Shown here: positions 1-8,664 of the stretch, in pieces
Numbering within the stretch: the stretch's first letter is position 1
Layout: each line of letters opens with the position of its first letter
Source of the DNA: Teratosphaeria epicoccoides
Taxonomy: Eukaryota > Ascomycota > Dothideomycetes > Mycosphaerellales > Teratosphaeriaceae
Direction: 5' to 3'
Assembly (NCBI GenBank): GCA_021401465.1
Contig: JADDMT010000331.1
Span: forward strand, 1 to 10,286
Length of the DNA: 10,286 bases
Notes under the pieces: generated by a model
Databases searched by the model: none
Seen by the model: the letters and a program-made list of their open reading frames with translations, nothing else
What the model was told of the DNA's origin: nothing
Program-made: the position numbers and the translations under genes

Positions 1-1
1 T

Positions 2-1993
2 CGGCAAGCAAGGTAGGCGACTTTCCTCGCTAGCTTTGACTTCGTTATCTAGCATCGTTCCGGAAAGACGAATCCGGCTGACGGTCCTTCGCGACGACCG
101 GACTACGACACTAGGGAAGAGGGTGACCGACAGCTTCTCCCTACGCTACAAACGAAGCTTGTAGTTTAGGGCGGCAATCCGTCGTTAGCTCCTCTTGTAG
201 GTCGACTACGGGTCTAATGGGGCCTCACGGCCTCCGCTAGTGACGAACCCTCCTATCTGGCAGTTATGGCGACCGTGTCTAGCTTGATCCGTGCGGTAGT
301 TAACCGGCTTACATGCAGTAAGCATGCGATGTCTAAAGAACCCTTTGAAGAAGTCTCGAGACTTATTTAGCGGTTGCAAGAGCGAGAACCGGAGTTAATT
401 AATGAGGGTATAGCCCTCTAGGACACCGCAGGCGGTCCGAAGTACTAGACTAAGTCAGGCGACTTATGGTACTTTGACAATAGGCTCTACATACCCGCCG
501 ACCGCGTACTCTATTCGCAGCTCCTCCGTATTCATCATGACAATGAACTCGCGGGCCATTTTAGCGTAGAGAAGACGAACGCACTTCTCAGACGCAAATA
601 CTAGTAGCCTACGCTAGAACAGGATGTCTCTGACTATGTCAAATCCTGCTAGACGTGCTAGATTAGCAAATCTCGGCGCCATTGCCCCTACAGCGATGCT
701 TAGGCGCTCCTACTGCCAGAGAGACCATGGCAAGACTTGACCATGGATTTCATTACCGATTTGCCGCTAGCAAAGTAGAAAGGCGATGTGGTTAATACTG
801 TCCTTGTAGTAGTCGACTAATACTCGAAGATGAATATCTTCATCCTATGTACGAAAAAGTGCACAAGCGGCGAGCTTACGCGGCTACTTCGCGACGAAGT
901 TGTACGGCGCTTCAGTGTCCCCCAAAGTATCCTATCGGATCGAGGTTCTGTCTTTACTAGTAAATACTAGCAAGAATTTGTGTTTAAAGCGCGTGTTAAG
1001 CACCGCCTAAGTACAGCATTCTATCTACAGACTAATAGTCAGACTAAACGTATGAACTAGACTCTTAAGTAGTACCTTTAGTGCTACTACGCTAAGAACC
1101 AGGATGCCTAGGCTAACGCAATTCCTATAGCGGAATTTGCAGTTAATAACAGCGTGCATGCTACTATGTGCATGTCGCCATTTCAGATTCTCTATGGCTT
1201 TGATCCGGAAATACACCTAGAACCGCCTCGGGACGAGTCTTCTGAGGAGAGGGTGCCGGCTGCCGCGGAATTAGCGCGGCGTATGCGCGAGGTACATTCG
1301 GTACTAATAGAACACTAGAAAAAGGCCTCAGAATCCCAGATTAAACATAATAACACCTGTGCTAAACCGATGTAGTATGTAGTTAGTACGAAGGTGTTAC
1401 TATTAACGAAGAATCTCAAGCTGAAACTTCCGAGCAAGAAGATGACGCCAAGGTTCGTCGGACCCTTCCGGATACGCGACGCGATAGGCTCGCAGGCGTA
1501 CCGGCTATCATTGCCATCGTCGTATCGTGTGCACGACGTCTTCTATGTATCTCTACTCGAACTATGGGTACAGCGCGAGGGCGAAGAGCCTGCGGACCCG
1601 ATGCTAGTAGCAGAAGAGAATGAAGAGTAGGAAGTCGAGGGTATTAAGGACAGTATGCGGCGCAAGGGCGCAACGCACTATCTAGTGAAGTAGAAAGGAT
1701 ACCTACCTAAGTACACATAATGGGTTCTAGCTGAAGACTACAAGAACGCTCCGGAAGCTATTCGTGAATTCGAAGAGCGGAGGAAGCGTAAGCAGGGCTT
1801 GAGAAGGTCGATTCGTAGGAAGATAAGGGTTCCGGAGCAGAATTCTTAACACGTGTATGTAGCGCATAACGCGCGAAGTAATAACGAGAAGCAAACGCCC
1901 TACTCATACATTATTGATGCCTAAAGGCACACCTAGAATAAACCTAAGAAGAACAAGAGACATGCTCGGATTAGCTTCGTAGCTAATGCTTAG
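2..1993 (+). pseudogene. pol: E1 pol: RNase H tail, integrase, GPF module, chromodomain (RIP-inactivated)
   Basis: One uninterrupted frame (frame 2) reads through about 27 internal stops, roughly 22 TAG and 5 TAA with no TGA, and shows no frameshift. The RNase H tail (2-115) ends in HRSGKTNPADGPSRR, with the last catalytic Asp at 80-82. The integrase zinc site follows: His at 533-538 and 557, Cys at 647 and 656 (C-x2-C). The catalytic core has Asp at 746 (MDFITD) and Asp at 938 (LSDRGS). The Glu expected 36 codons later, in the QTxR motif, is Lys (1046-1048). A GPF module (FVGPFRI, 1454) runs to VHDVFYVSLLE. The chromodomain (about 1631-1790) carries EVEGIKDSM, YLVK-stop-KGY and NAPEAIREFEERR. 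Its conserved Trp codon is TAG at 1691. After the chromodomain the frame meets TAA at 1847. It may continue as a basic tail to TAG at 1991-1993, where it meets the end of the antisense gene. Confidence 0.93.
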
Positions 1994-2614
1994 TGACTAC
2001 TAGTTAGGGGCTTCCTGACTGAACCCGAAGCAGGAGAGTCTTTCTTGTTGCAGTCCGCTAGGGACTGCCTACCCGCGCGGGGTCTACTAAACACCCCGAA
2101 GCGACTATGAGTAACGGGGGTAGCAACGCCACGAAGAGAGGCTGGCATCTTCTTCTTTAGTAGGTTGCGAGGGAGCTCGTCTTCGGAGCCTATAGTAGCC
2201 AGAGAACTAGCGACACCCTCACCGCGCCTAGTCGCGACGACTACCTCATCCTTAGCATCAGAAGGCGAAGAGACTCGAGCGCGCTTGCGGCTGTCGCGCT
2301 CGGCCCTCGAGATCATCTTGCGCTTCTTGACACGAGTGTCGACCACATCATCGGACTCGGTGTCTCCCTTAGGCGCAACTAGTGCGGTGACACTACGGCG
2401 CGAAGGGATCACGTTAGGACCGAAGGTATCCTGAGCGTCGTCATCCTCCTCATCCTCAAAGATCTGGCCTAGAGGCTTGTGCCTTAGCGTCTTGACGGAC
2501 GTAGTGCGGGTCGCAAGCAGGGAAGGCTCGGCTTCCTCGTCGCTGACCTCAATTTCGGCCCTGGCCCTCTTCTTCTTCTTGGACAGTAGCGTCGAGGCGG
2601 CGTAGGCGGCGGCG

Positions 2615-2665
2615 CTACAATGTGTTAGCTATACGCACGCGACAGGATTCGAGTGAGTAACTTAC
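2615..2665 (-). other. Intron 2 of the antisense gene (51 bp)
   Basis: This is a textbook filamentous-fungal intron on the minus strand: donor GTAAGT, branch motif GCTAAC, acceptor TTGTAG, 51 bp long. It splits a Pro codon (phase 2). Removing it joins exon 2 to the 208-codon exon 3 in frame. Neither splice site is damaged although the exons carry RIP stops. Confidence 0.8.
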
Positions 2666-2865
2666 GGCTTAGTCCTCAGGACCGGCTTAGAGGCAGGCTG
2701 CCTCTCGGTACGGCGCTAGGGCGTGGCCTTAGCGGCGGGAGCGGTGAATTGCTTGATGACCTTCTTGCAGATCATCCGCGTCTTAAAGTCATCGTCAATA
2801 GAGGCAAGGGCCCCGAGTTGCTAACGCTGACGGCTAGTCGGATACTTCTCGACGCTAACGTTAGC

Positions 2866-2919
2866 CTAGCGGAAAAGTCAGCATTTCATACTTAGAGGGT
2901 ACCCGCACCGTATGCGTAC
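2866..2919 (-). other. Intron 1 of the antisense gene (54 bp)
   Basis: On the minus strand it starts GTACGC, has a CTGAC branch-like motif, and ends TTTTCCGCTAG. Two other GT sites just downstream give the wrong phase for exon 2. Only this donor leaves exon 1 at a codon boundary, and exon 2 begins at a codon boundary (GCT AAC GTT). The frame read through the intron hits TGA, so splicing is needed. Confidence 0.65.
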
Positions 2920-3486
2920 TATGGCGAAGGTCTCGACCCTAACGGTTAGCACCTTCAAGATCTTCTAGACTAAGTCTGCGATTAGACCTAGACAAACGTT
3001 TTCGCCTGTTAGCAGAGAGTCGAAGCGAACGCTGCCGTGAGAACGGTTAGCAGTTGCGGTAAAGCACGAGAGGGCGCCGAGCAGGTAGGCGAGTGCCTCG
3101 CGGTACTTAGCCTGTAGCCTGTTCATAGTTAGAGTGCCTTCGGCAATCCCCTCGTCGCGCGTACTCTAGAAGTCATCGATGTTACGGCAGAGCTAGTTGT
3201 ACTCGCTATACACCTCTTCAGGGAGGTCTTGGCATTTTTGATGCTTGCCATTGCAGTTGACACAATTGCGGTAGACACTACCCTCATTAAACCCGCCGAC
3301 GTAGATCTCGGCTACGCTTCGGTCAGTACAAGTCACGCATACCTCGCGGGTAGGGGACGCCTTACTAACACGCGGAGGAGAGATGTGTGCAGCTTGGCTA
3401 CTAAGGTTGTCGAGGCATCGTCGACATAAGCGACGATCGCGGGCAGAGTAAGTAGCGTCGAACTTAGTCTGCAGCACATGAGCCAT

Positions 3487-3660
3487 TATAGCTAAGACGG
3501 GTTAATTGATCTTGATTGATTGATTGAAGAAGAAGGAGCTCTAGTACAGACCCGCAGACATGGCGAGGCGCAAGCTAAGCGAAGTAGGAGTGGAGGTCGA
3601 TGTTAGTGTCTTAGAACAGGAAAGTTTAGGAAGCGACGAGGTTTTTATACCCTCTGACAG
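3487..3660 (-). promoter_or_regulatory. Promoter and 5' leader of the antisense gene
   Basis: On the minus strand a TATAAAAAC box (3649-3641) lies about 155 nt upstream of the ATG at 3486. The leader ends in a pyrimidine-rich CTCCTTCTTCTTC followed by a CAAT-type run; on the + strand this is (GATT)3 at 3514-3527. TATA plus a CT-rich leader is typical of fungal genes, so this gene appears to have its own promoter rather than using the LTR. Confidence 0.55.
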
Positions 3661-4270
3661 CCCCCCTGTTGCCTACTGCAACTGTTAAGCTAGTAACTCG
3701 AACTACATGCGCAGAGTACCTGCCTTTAGTTGACTCACAAGGGGACCGAATGATGTAATAACGGATAACGCGGCCGTCACGCATGTGCGCCGACCGCACT
3801 CGTGCTAGCCTACTAGCATGGAAATGTGGCGAGGCCCGCGCTAGGAGCGCGCTCCTACCGTTTCGAGCGGCGCACGCAGAGCGTCCGCGTACTTTCCTAC
3901 TACCCCGAGGTTCTGCGACACGTTCTTCACAGTCACGACTAGATAGGGACGGCCAAGCTACTTGGCGAGGCCGGCGCGCATGCTCGCCCTATAATTTCAA
4001 GGATTAACCGAAGTACGTACTCGTGGTTTCCTGATATCTTAATCTGCATGTAAAGCGAAGGTGTTATGAAGCCGCCTAACATGTGACGGATTAAAACCCG
4101 CCCGAGTTAGCAGCCTCCGCCCCGCACTCGCTGCGAAGGTGTTAAGGTGTGCGCATGACACATGTTGCGCAGGCTATCTACCTATTTACCCTTGCGCGGT
4201 GTGAGCGTGCCACATCCCGTACCCTATATGTTCCGCGTGCGTCACTTAGTAAGGCTAGGGACATCCTCAT
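3661..4270. other. E1 3' noncoding tail, no gene seen
   Basis: No coherent coding frame was found on either strand; the open stretches here lack codon structure or motifs. It contains a 16-bp perfect palindrome TAGGAGCGCGCTCCTA at 3842-3857. It also contains a repeated GCGAAGGTGTTA (near 4057 and 4132). It separates the antisense promoter from the polypurine tract and is probably the retroelement's 3' untranslated region. Confidence 0.5.
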
Positions 4271-4284
4271 AGGAGGAGGGGCAG
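4271..4284 (+). promoter_or_regulatory. Polypurine tract of E1
   Basis: The purine-rich AGGAGGAGGGGCAG abuts the TG that starts the 3' LTR at 4285. A polypurine tract in this position primes plus-strand DNA synthesis in LTR retrotransposons. It fixes the orientation of E1 as + and identifies the next repeat as its 3' LTR. Confidence 0.8.
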
Positions 4285-4629
4285 TGATACGGTTAATACT
4301 AGGGGACCATTTGAACCGCATGGGTTCTAATGGCCGCCCTTGGCATGCAGTGACCCTGCCACATATGGCAAGGGGGTCCTTCGTACATACGTTGGCTCGT
4401 ATGTCGTCCGAGTAGGATTAGTTGTCGACGTAGGACGCCCCCACGTCGCTGACCCTACAGTACCCCTACAGGGTTAGGCTCGGACATGCTTTCCCTAATT
4501 GAGGAGCGTCGGGGGTTATAAGCACCCTTAGCGCCACCTCTGCGATAAGCAGAAAGCAGCGCTGTCTTGTACCTACTAAAAGGTCGGATTACTCTGTCAC
4601 ACTGCGAGATATTTTCATATTATATAGCA
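4285..4629 (+). repeat. E1 3' LTR (copy A, 345 bp)
   Basis: It starts TGATACGG and ends TATATAGCA. The start is fixed by two further copies beginning at the same base (9533 and 10162) with unrelated sequence upstream. The end is fixed by the junction with E2's RT and by the permuted copy at 9465-9532. A TATAAG box lies at 4517. A 7-bp hairpin (ACATACG/CGTATGT) lies at about 4383-4402. Copy A differs from the 10162 copy at only two positions over the shared 125 bp, so it is little mutated compared with E1's interior. Confidence 0.85.
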
Positions 4630-5877
4630 CATACATCTATATCACCTATGCTCTTCGATCGTCTAGGAATAGACGAGGATGTCGTCTAGATATACAACCA
4701 CAAAGACGTCGAGGTACTCTTATAGCACGTTGTTAATAAATGCCTACTATGTAGCTAGGGCGTTTGTCAACCTAAATAGCATGACTATGTACTCGTAGTG
4801 TCCAAACCTAGTTCGGAACGCAGTCTTCTATTCTTCGCCTTCCTTAATTCGAATTCGATTATACACTCTAGGTATGTCGAACTTCGAGAACTACATTGCT
4901 CCTTGTAGGCGGTCCTGTAATTCCGAGAGCAAAGGAAGCGGATAACTATTCTTTATTATGATGTCGTTTAATCTACGATAATCTACGCAGAGTCGCTAGT
5001 CATCTTCCCCCTTAGGCACAAACAGGATCGGATATCCGGCTAGGGACTACGACTCGCAGATGAAGCCTTTCCGGAGGTTGTCTTCTAGGTATTTCCGGAG
5101 AATCTCTAGTTTCGCCGCTAATAACAGGCGAACTAATTGCTTCGTCAGTGTCTTGCTAGGGAGTAAGGGTATCCTGTGGTCCTACTCCTAGTGTTCTGGC
5201 AGAGCTTCTTAGTCGGGTTCTTCCTCAAAAAGAGTAGCGAACTCTTTATACTCATTAGGAACTGTGAATTCGACCTTGACTTCCGATTGCGTTACTTTGA
5301 CCTATAGGACGTGTACTTCCTGTTCTGGATCCTTAATGGCGGCTACTATCTCGCTTGAAGTCATAGCACATATTTCGATCTTGCCTAGTACGTCATGCAC
5401 TACAGGAAGAGGTATCGATCTTAAGAGTTCTAGGAACTAGATCCTCTCATTCTTCTAGTCGATATAGGGGTTAGCGTTTCTTAGCCATGGCAACCCTAGT
5501 ACTACATCTGAGCCTAGTGACTCCGTGATGTCGAACTAGAGCATCTCTCGGTAGCGTCCTATCCGTAGAGGCATCATCTCGGTCTCTTCGTCAACTACTC
5601 CTTAGTTGTACGTGACCGGCTTTCCATTAATCGCTTGTAGCGAGAAAGCATTCGTCTTCGCCTGTAGCTTTATCCTAGCTGTCCTAGCAAACTTGGGCGT
5701 CATGAAGATTCCAGTACATCCTGAATCTATTAAGGCCCTAGCTAGCGTCTCGTCAATATGCACCTATACTCTAAGGTTGTTCGCGTATCTGGCGCCGATC
5801 GCGGCACATCGTTGCAGCCCTGTCTAGTCTGTCCGTAGGTCTAATTCTAGCGGACCTCGTCGTTTCCCGAATAACTG
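4630..5877 (-). pseudogene. pol: E2 pol: aspartic protease and N-terminal reverse transcriptase, truncated
   Basis: The frame is read on the minus strand through many TAG, TAA and TGA stops, without a shift from about 5877 to 4630. The retropepsin active site IDSGCTG has its Asp at 5727-5725, preceded by VHIDETLARA. RT follows: the YPLP and KFDI region with catalytic Asp at 4878-4876, KTAFRTRFGHYEYIVM, LTNALAT, and the catalytic VVYLDDILVYS with both Asp codons at 4686-4681. RT then ends at E1's LTR, so the thumb, RNase H and integrase are missing. The frame is offset -1 relative to gag (assuming no indels), suggesting programmed frameshifting or a separate start. The overlap may extend upstream to about 5990 through an Arg/Lys-rich stretch open in both frames. 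Confidence 0.9.
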
Positions 5878-5879
5878 TC

Positions 5880-7508
5880 TTCACGGACTAGTTCAGGGAT
5901 CGTGCAGTCTCGGCTTCTTCTCTAAGCGTTACCGTTTTCTGGCCTAAGAGGTCGTTCTCGCTCTTGGCCTCGCTGTTCCTGCGCGTTTCTTGCGTACTCT
6001 ATCTTTAAATGATAGACTCGGAGTCGTAGCGCTCGTGGAATCTGAATACCTTCGTAGTTTAGGTAGCCTCCCTAGGGCATGAACTCTACCCCGAACGGTA
6101 CAATTTCTTGGACAACTTTCTGATGCGCGTGAGGTTAAGCTACGACTAGTAGTCTCCTTAGGTGTCGTCGCATACAGTCGGCTAGTTCGTCATACTAAAG
6201 CTAGTCGACGTGTTGTACTCTATTAATCCATGGGCAAGCCTGAGCCTATTAGTTCTATATGATTCGGATAATGTCGAGTCCGATGTCATGCGGCGGCATG
6301 GCCTATCGCTCTATGCTCTCGTCTTCCTCGGAATCAGGAATGACGGCTTCGACAAGCTCGTAGTTGTCGTCTAAACCCTCTTCTTCTTCTTCTAGTTCCT
6401 GTTGCCTTAGGACTGTCGCACTAGAAGGTGTACCCCTTAGCGCACAGATCGACTGCGCCTTGTTTCGGCTAGGGTACTATCTAGAACCATCTTTATCACT
6501 CATGTGAATTCGACAATCGTCGTCGTAGCACGTAGTCTAAGTAAGTGCGGCATAGTCCGGTTCTCGAGTAGCGGCGGCCTTTTGCTTAGGTGCCGTCGTT
6601 GTTGCGCGAGCCTGCTCTATCCTAGGCAGCTCTTGTCGTTGCTTCTTAGCAAAACATTCGCGGGCAAAGTGTCCTTTCTTTCTACAGTAGTAGCACTCGA
6701 GATTACTCTTGTCGAATGGCTTCTTCAGACCATTCTAGGGAGGAGAGCCCTTCCGCGGCTTTCCTCGGGGTCCATTCCTAGGACGCCCCTTAGTCGCATC
6801 TAACTCCATAGGTTAGAGACCGTAGTAATCGCTTCGCTATTTCGGTGCTTATCGTTAGACCTTATAGTTAGCCTGCGCCAGCTTGCGATTTCTATGTTGT
6901 CGTTCTTGCTGTCGTTCCTAGATGCGATTATCGATTCTAATCGCGAGATCGCTCATTTCCTTGAATGTCGTTAGCCGATCTCCTCGGGCAATTTCGTCTT
7001 TAACCGTCTCCTTTAGTCCCTAGTAGAACTAAGCAGCTAAAGCGTTATCATTCTAGTCGACTCAAGCAGAGAGGGTCTAAAAGTCTGCGCGGTACTTAGT
7101 GGCGGAACCCTTCTGCTAGATTCCTAGGAGAGCTCTCTCGGCCTCTTGTTGCTCATTACCGAGCCTAAACGCTTCGCGTAATGCCTTAAACAAAGACTTG
7201 TCTAAGTTGAGAATCTCCCTAGTCGTCGTCTTCCTAGCTTCGGCGCTACTAACGTGATCTAGATAATCTGTTAGATGAGGTTAGATAAACTCGAACGCTA
7301 GTCCCTTCAGGTAAGAGACAATGTACATCATTCGCTTATGATGTGTTGTAAACTATTCCGTATCTACGTTAAATGCTAACTAGCATTATAGGATAAACAT
7401 CTCGACCTGAGATTGTTGTCCTATGAACTCTGTAGGGCTTCCTATCTTAAAGCCATTGTTACTATGTCCATTCCCGGTAGTTGAACCTGCGACAGATGCT
7501 AGAGCCAT
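5880..7508 (-). pseudogene. gag: E2 gag with CCHC zinc knuckle (RIP-damaged)
   Basis: The first ATG after the 5' LTR and leader is at 7508-7506 (MALASVAGS). The capsid-like part includes MMYIVSYLKGLAFEF, KALREAFRLGNEQQEAERAL and KYRADF, as in fungal gypsy gag. A CCHC zinc knuckle CYYCRKKGHFARECF (Cys codon at 6695 to Cys codon at 6654) is intact. It is preceded by the basic KGRPRNGPRGKPRKG and followed by an acidic EEEEE stretch. Numerous in-frame TAG and TAA stops, and at least one TGA, fit RIP. The downstream end is approximate because stops are unreliable; the frame stays open into the region shared with pol. The product would be the structural shell and RNA-binding protein of virus-like particles. 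Confidence 0.85.
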
Positions 7509-7687
7509 CTCGCTAAGGTGAATGGATTCGAGCTACTACGTGATTTAAGGTATAGCGGCAACTTGTTCTCGTGGTGTTAGTTAACTGTCGCTAGAACTTA
7601 AACTAATAGTTAAAGAACTACTTAACATAGGCGTATGTTAAGCGCTTAACGAGTCTCCTGATGCTTCCTTAGAAGTAGTGCTCAAAA
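7509..7687 (-). promoter_or_regulatory. E2 untranslated leader with putative self-priming PBS
   Basis: This 179-nt stretch lies between the 5' LTR and the gag ATG. It does not begin with the TGG expected of a tRNA-type primer binding site. Two nt after the LTR end it carries TTGAGCAC (7685-7678). That can pair, with one G-U pair, with GTGCTTAA inside the LTR (7820-7813), located 39 nt downstream of a TATATA box. This resembles the self-priming of Tf1/sushi-type elements. The match is short and RIP may have altered it. Confidence 0.45.
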
Positions 7688-8171
7688 TGTCATAAGGGTA
7701 GGTGCCGATAGCAGGAAGGTGACTAGGTGTTAGACTCGCAGAGCTGTGAAGAATATCGACAATAGCGGTTAACCTTGTAACTAACTATCCCCTAGGGAAA
7801 GGGAATTAAGAATTAAGCACGAAGCTCCTAACTACCTGTCCTAAAGCTAGCCCTATATACTAGAGAGACAGAGCAGCTCTGTTAGATCTGTCGACAGACC
7901 CGACAGATCTATGTCTATAGATCTATGGACTAACCCTACAGATCTAAGGGTCTGTTATCCCATGATAGATCCCTTCTTCCTTGTAGGCCTATAGATCTGT
8001 AGACTGACCCTACAGATCTAGGGATCTGTCCTCACGTGACAGATCCTTTCTCCTATGACTATGCCTATGACTCATAGTACTCCCATGATAGTACTATAAC
8101 TCATAGCACTTAGGACCCTCACGATCCTGTATCCTATAGTACTCCGGACAGTACTCCTGACACCTATGACA
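7688..8171 (-). repeat. E2 5' LTR (484 bp)
   Basis: The ends are a perfect 6-bp inverted repeat, TGTCAT and ATGACA. The minus strand orientation follows from gag lying downstream. Two other copies of the family occur in the opposite orientation (8843-9129 and 9814-10161). The body is dense with AGATCT-centred palindromes and holds a roughly 74-bp tandem duplication (units starting at 7915 and 7989). It also has an inverted GGATCTGTC/GACAGATCC pair around 8021-8045. A TATATA box at 7859-7854 is the likely promoter. Confidence 0.87.
7813..7859 (-). promoter_or_regulatory. E2 LTR core promoter and transcript start region
   Basis: TATATA at 7859-7854, in the conserved context CTAGTATATAGGG, is followed 39 nt later by GTGCTTAA (7820-7813). 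That is the predicted 5' end of the RNA and the putative self-primer. The TATA context is retained in the copies near 8960 and 10083, the latter mutated to TATACA. Confidence 0.5.
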
Positions 8172-8621
8172 CTTCGCCCTGTCCGGGCCTCCTTTCTCCT
8201 AGAAATGGCGCATCTAGGCGCGCTAGCGAGTAGGGAGGGTGTCGTAGATTATGTTCTAGTAATAATCCACGCCTATCAGGGGTTTTATCCTAGAGCGCGC
8301 CCTAAGCGAACTCCTAATATAGAGCAGGTAATCCCTGAATAATTCGGCTCTTCTGTCCCATGTTAGTAGCCTCTACTCTCGGGGTCCTGTTAGTTCTATG
8401 ACAGAGTTCGCACGCGTTACTACAGCTAGAGCGTCCGCAAGGGTCTTTAGTAGCTCCTCTAACAGGACGCCTAGGTTTTGTCGCTATCAGGACTCCGATT
8501 TATTTAGCGCGGCCCGCGTGGCTGTTAGCTCGGCCATAATTTGCTGTTACTAGGTGTGCATTCCCTTGACGACATGGCGCATTTCTGCTAACGCTTCCTT
8601 GTTCGTAGATCCTTTAGACAC
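8172..8621 (-). pseudogene. E3 gag-like coding remnant, truncated by E2
   Basis: One minus strand frame of about 150 codons reads coherently across nine stops (TAG, TAA, TGA). Recognisable coding stretches include SKGSTNKEALAEMRHVVKGM, ELTATRAALNKSES, LTWDRRAELFRDYLLYIRSS and IYDTLPTR. Its position just after an LTR and primer site suggests the N-terminal part of gag, but I do not recognise a domain, so function is inferred from place only. The start is unclear: GTG at 8621 opens the frame and the first ATG is at 8582. It ends at the E2 junction. Some Trp codons seem to have become TAG. Confidence 0.55.
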
Positions 8622-8664
8622 TAGGGTTAATTAGCTAGGAGACGGCCTTTCTATGGTAAAATTG

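Larger units (their letters stand above)
1990..3486 (-). pseudogene. Antisense Cys-rich/basic protein gene inside E1, three exons, RIP-damaged
   Basis: I do not recognise this protein. The model is ATG at 3486, exon 1 3486-2920 (567 nt, exactly 189 codons), intron 2919-2866, exon 2 2865-2666, intron 2665-2615, and exon 3 2614-1990 ending in TAA. Spliced length is 1392 nt, or 463 residues. All phases agree. Five in-frame TAG codons (for example 3193-3195, 3166-3168, 2965-2967) fit RIP of CAG or TGG. The N-terminus carries Cys pairs C21-x2-C24, C50-x2-C53 and C75-x2-C78-x6-C85, suggesting zinc binding. The C-terminal half is charged and probably disordered, with KKKKRARAE, an acidic EDEEDDD run and KKRK, compatible with a nuclear protein. 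It lies between the pol frame and the 3' LTR and converges on pol, with overlapping stops in TTAG. A nucleic-acid-binding role is only a guess. Confidence 0.72.
1..4629 (+). mobile_element. E1: Ty3/gypsy chromovirus, 3' part, RIP-degraded
   Basis: This is the 3' portion of a + strand LTR retrotransposon cut by the left window edge. In order it holds the end of RNase H, integrase with chromodomain, an antisense intron-containing gene, a noncoding tail, a polypurine tract and the 3' LTR. The domain order RNase H, integrase, chromodomain is that of Ty3/gypsy chromoviruses. At 4629/4630 the sequence passes abruptly into the opposite-strand RT of another element, so E1 appears to have inserted there. 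The 5' LTR, gag, protease and most of RT should lie to the left. The left-hand target duplication is outside the window, so the insertion cannot be proved here. Confidence 0.85.
4630..8171 (-). mobile_element. E2: Ty3/gypsy element, 5' part, RIP-degraded and split by E1
   Basis: This is a minus strand LTR element read from right to left: 5' LTR (8171-7688), leader, gag, protease and the first part of RT. It is cut at 4630, just after the YLDD motif, where E1's 3' LTR begins. The rest of RT, RNase H, integrase and the 3' LTR should lie left of E1. On its right the LTR starts at TGTCAT inside a coding remnant of a third element (E3), so E2 itself seems to have inserted there. Confidence 0.85.

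Noticed and set aside
1025..1216. Minus strand ORF of 63 codons
   Set aside because: It lies opposite the integrase core, whose motifs are clear on the + strand; it is a shadow frame.
2..1993. Alternative genetic code with TAG as a sense codon
   Set aside because: TAG replaces both Gln and Trp (for example Trp in the chromodomain VKWKGY motif), TAA stops occur too, and catalytic residues are mutated in the same direction. RIP explains all of this.
2165..2434. + strand ORF of 89 codons
   Set aside because: It is antisense to exon 3 of the minus strand gene, whose frame is supported by splice phases. It is a shadow.
2653..2895. + strand ORF of 80 codons
   Set aside because: It covers exon 2 and both introns of the minus strand gene and has no motif; it is a shadow.
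3229..3429. + strand ORF of 66 codons
   Set aside because: It lies opposite the Cys-rich exon 1; it is a shadow frame.
3783..4415. Two + strand ORFs (3783-4007 and 4149-4415)
   Set aside because: The second runs through the polypurine tract into the LTR, and the first overlaps a palindrome-rich noncoding tail. Neither has a recognisable motif.
5606..6803. + strand ORFs at 5606-5827 and 6504-6803
   Set aside because: They are opposite the protease active site and the gag zinc knuckle of E2 respectively; the minus strand is coding.
7678..7687. tRNA-type primer binding site for E2
   Set aside because: The sequence after the LTR (TTTTGAGCAC) lacks the TGG complementary to a tRNA CCA end.
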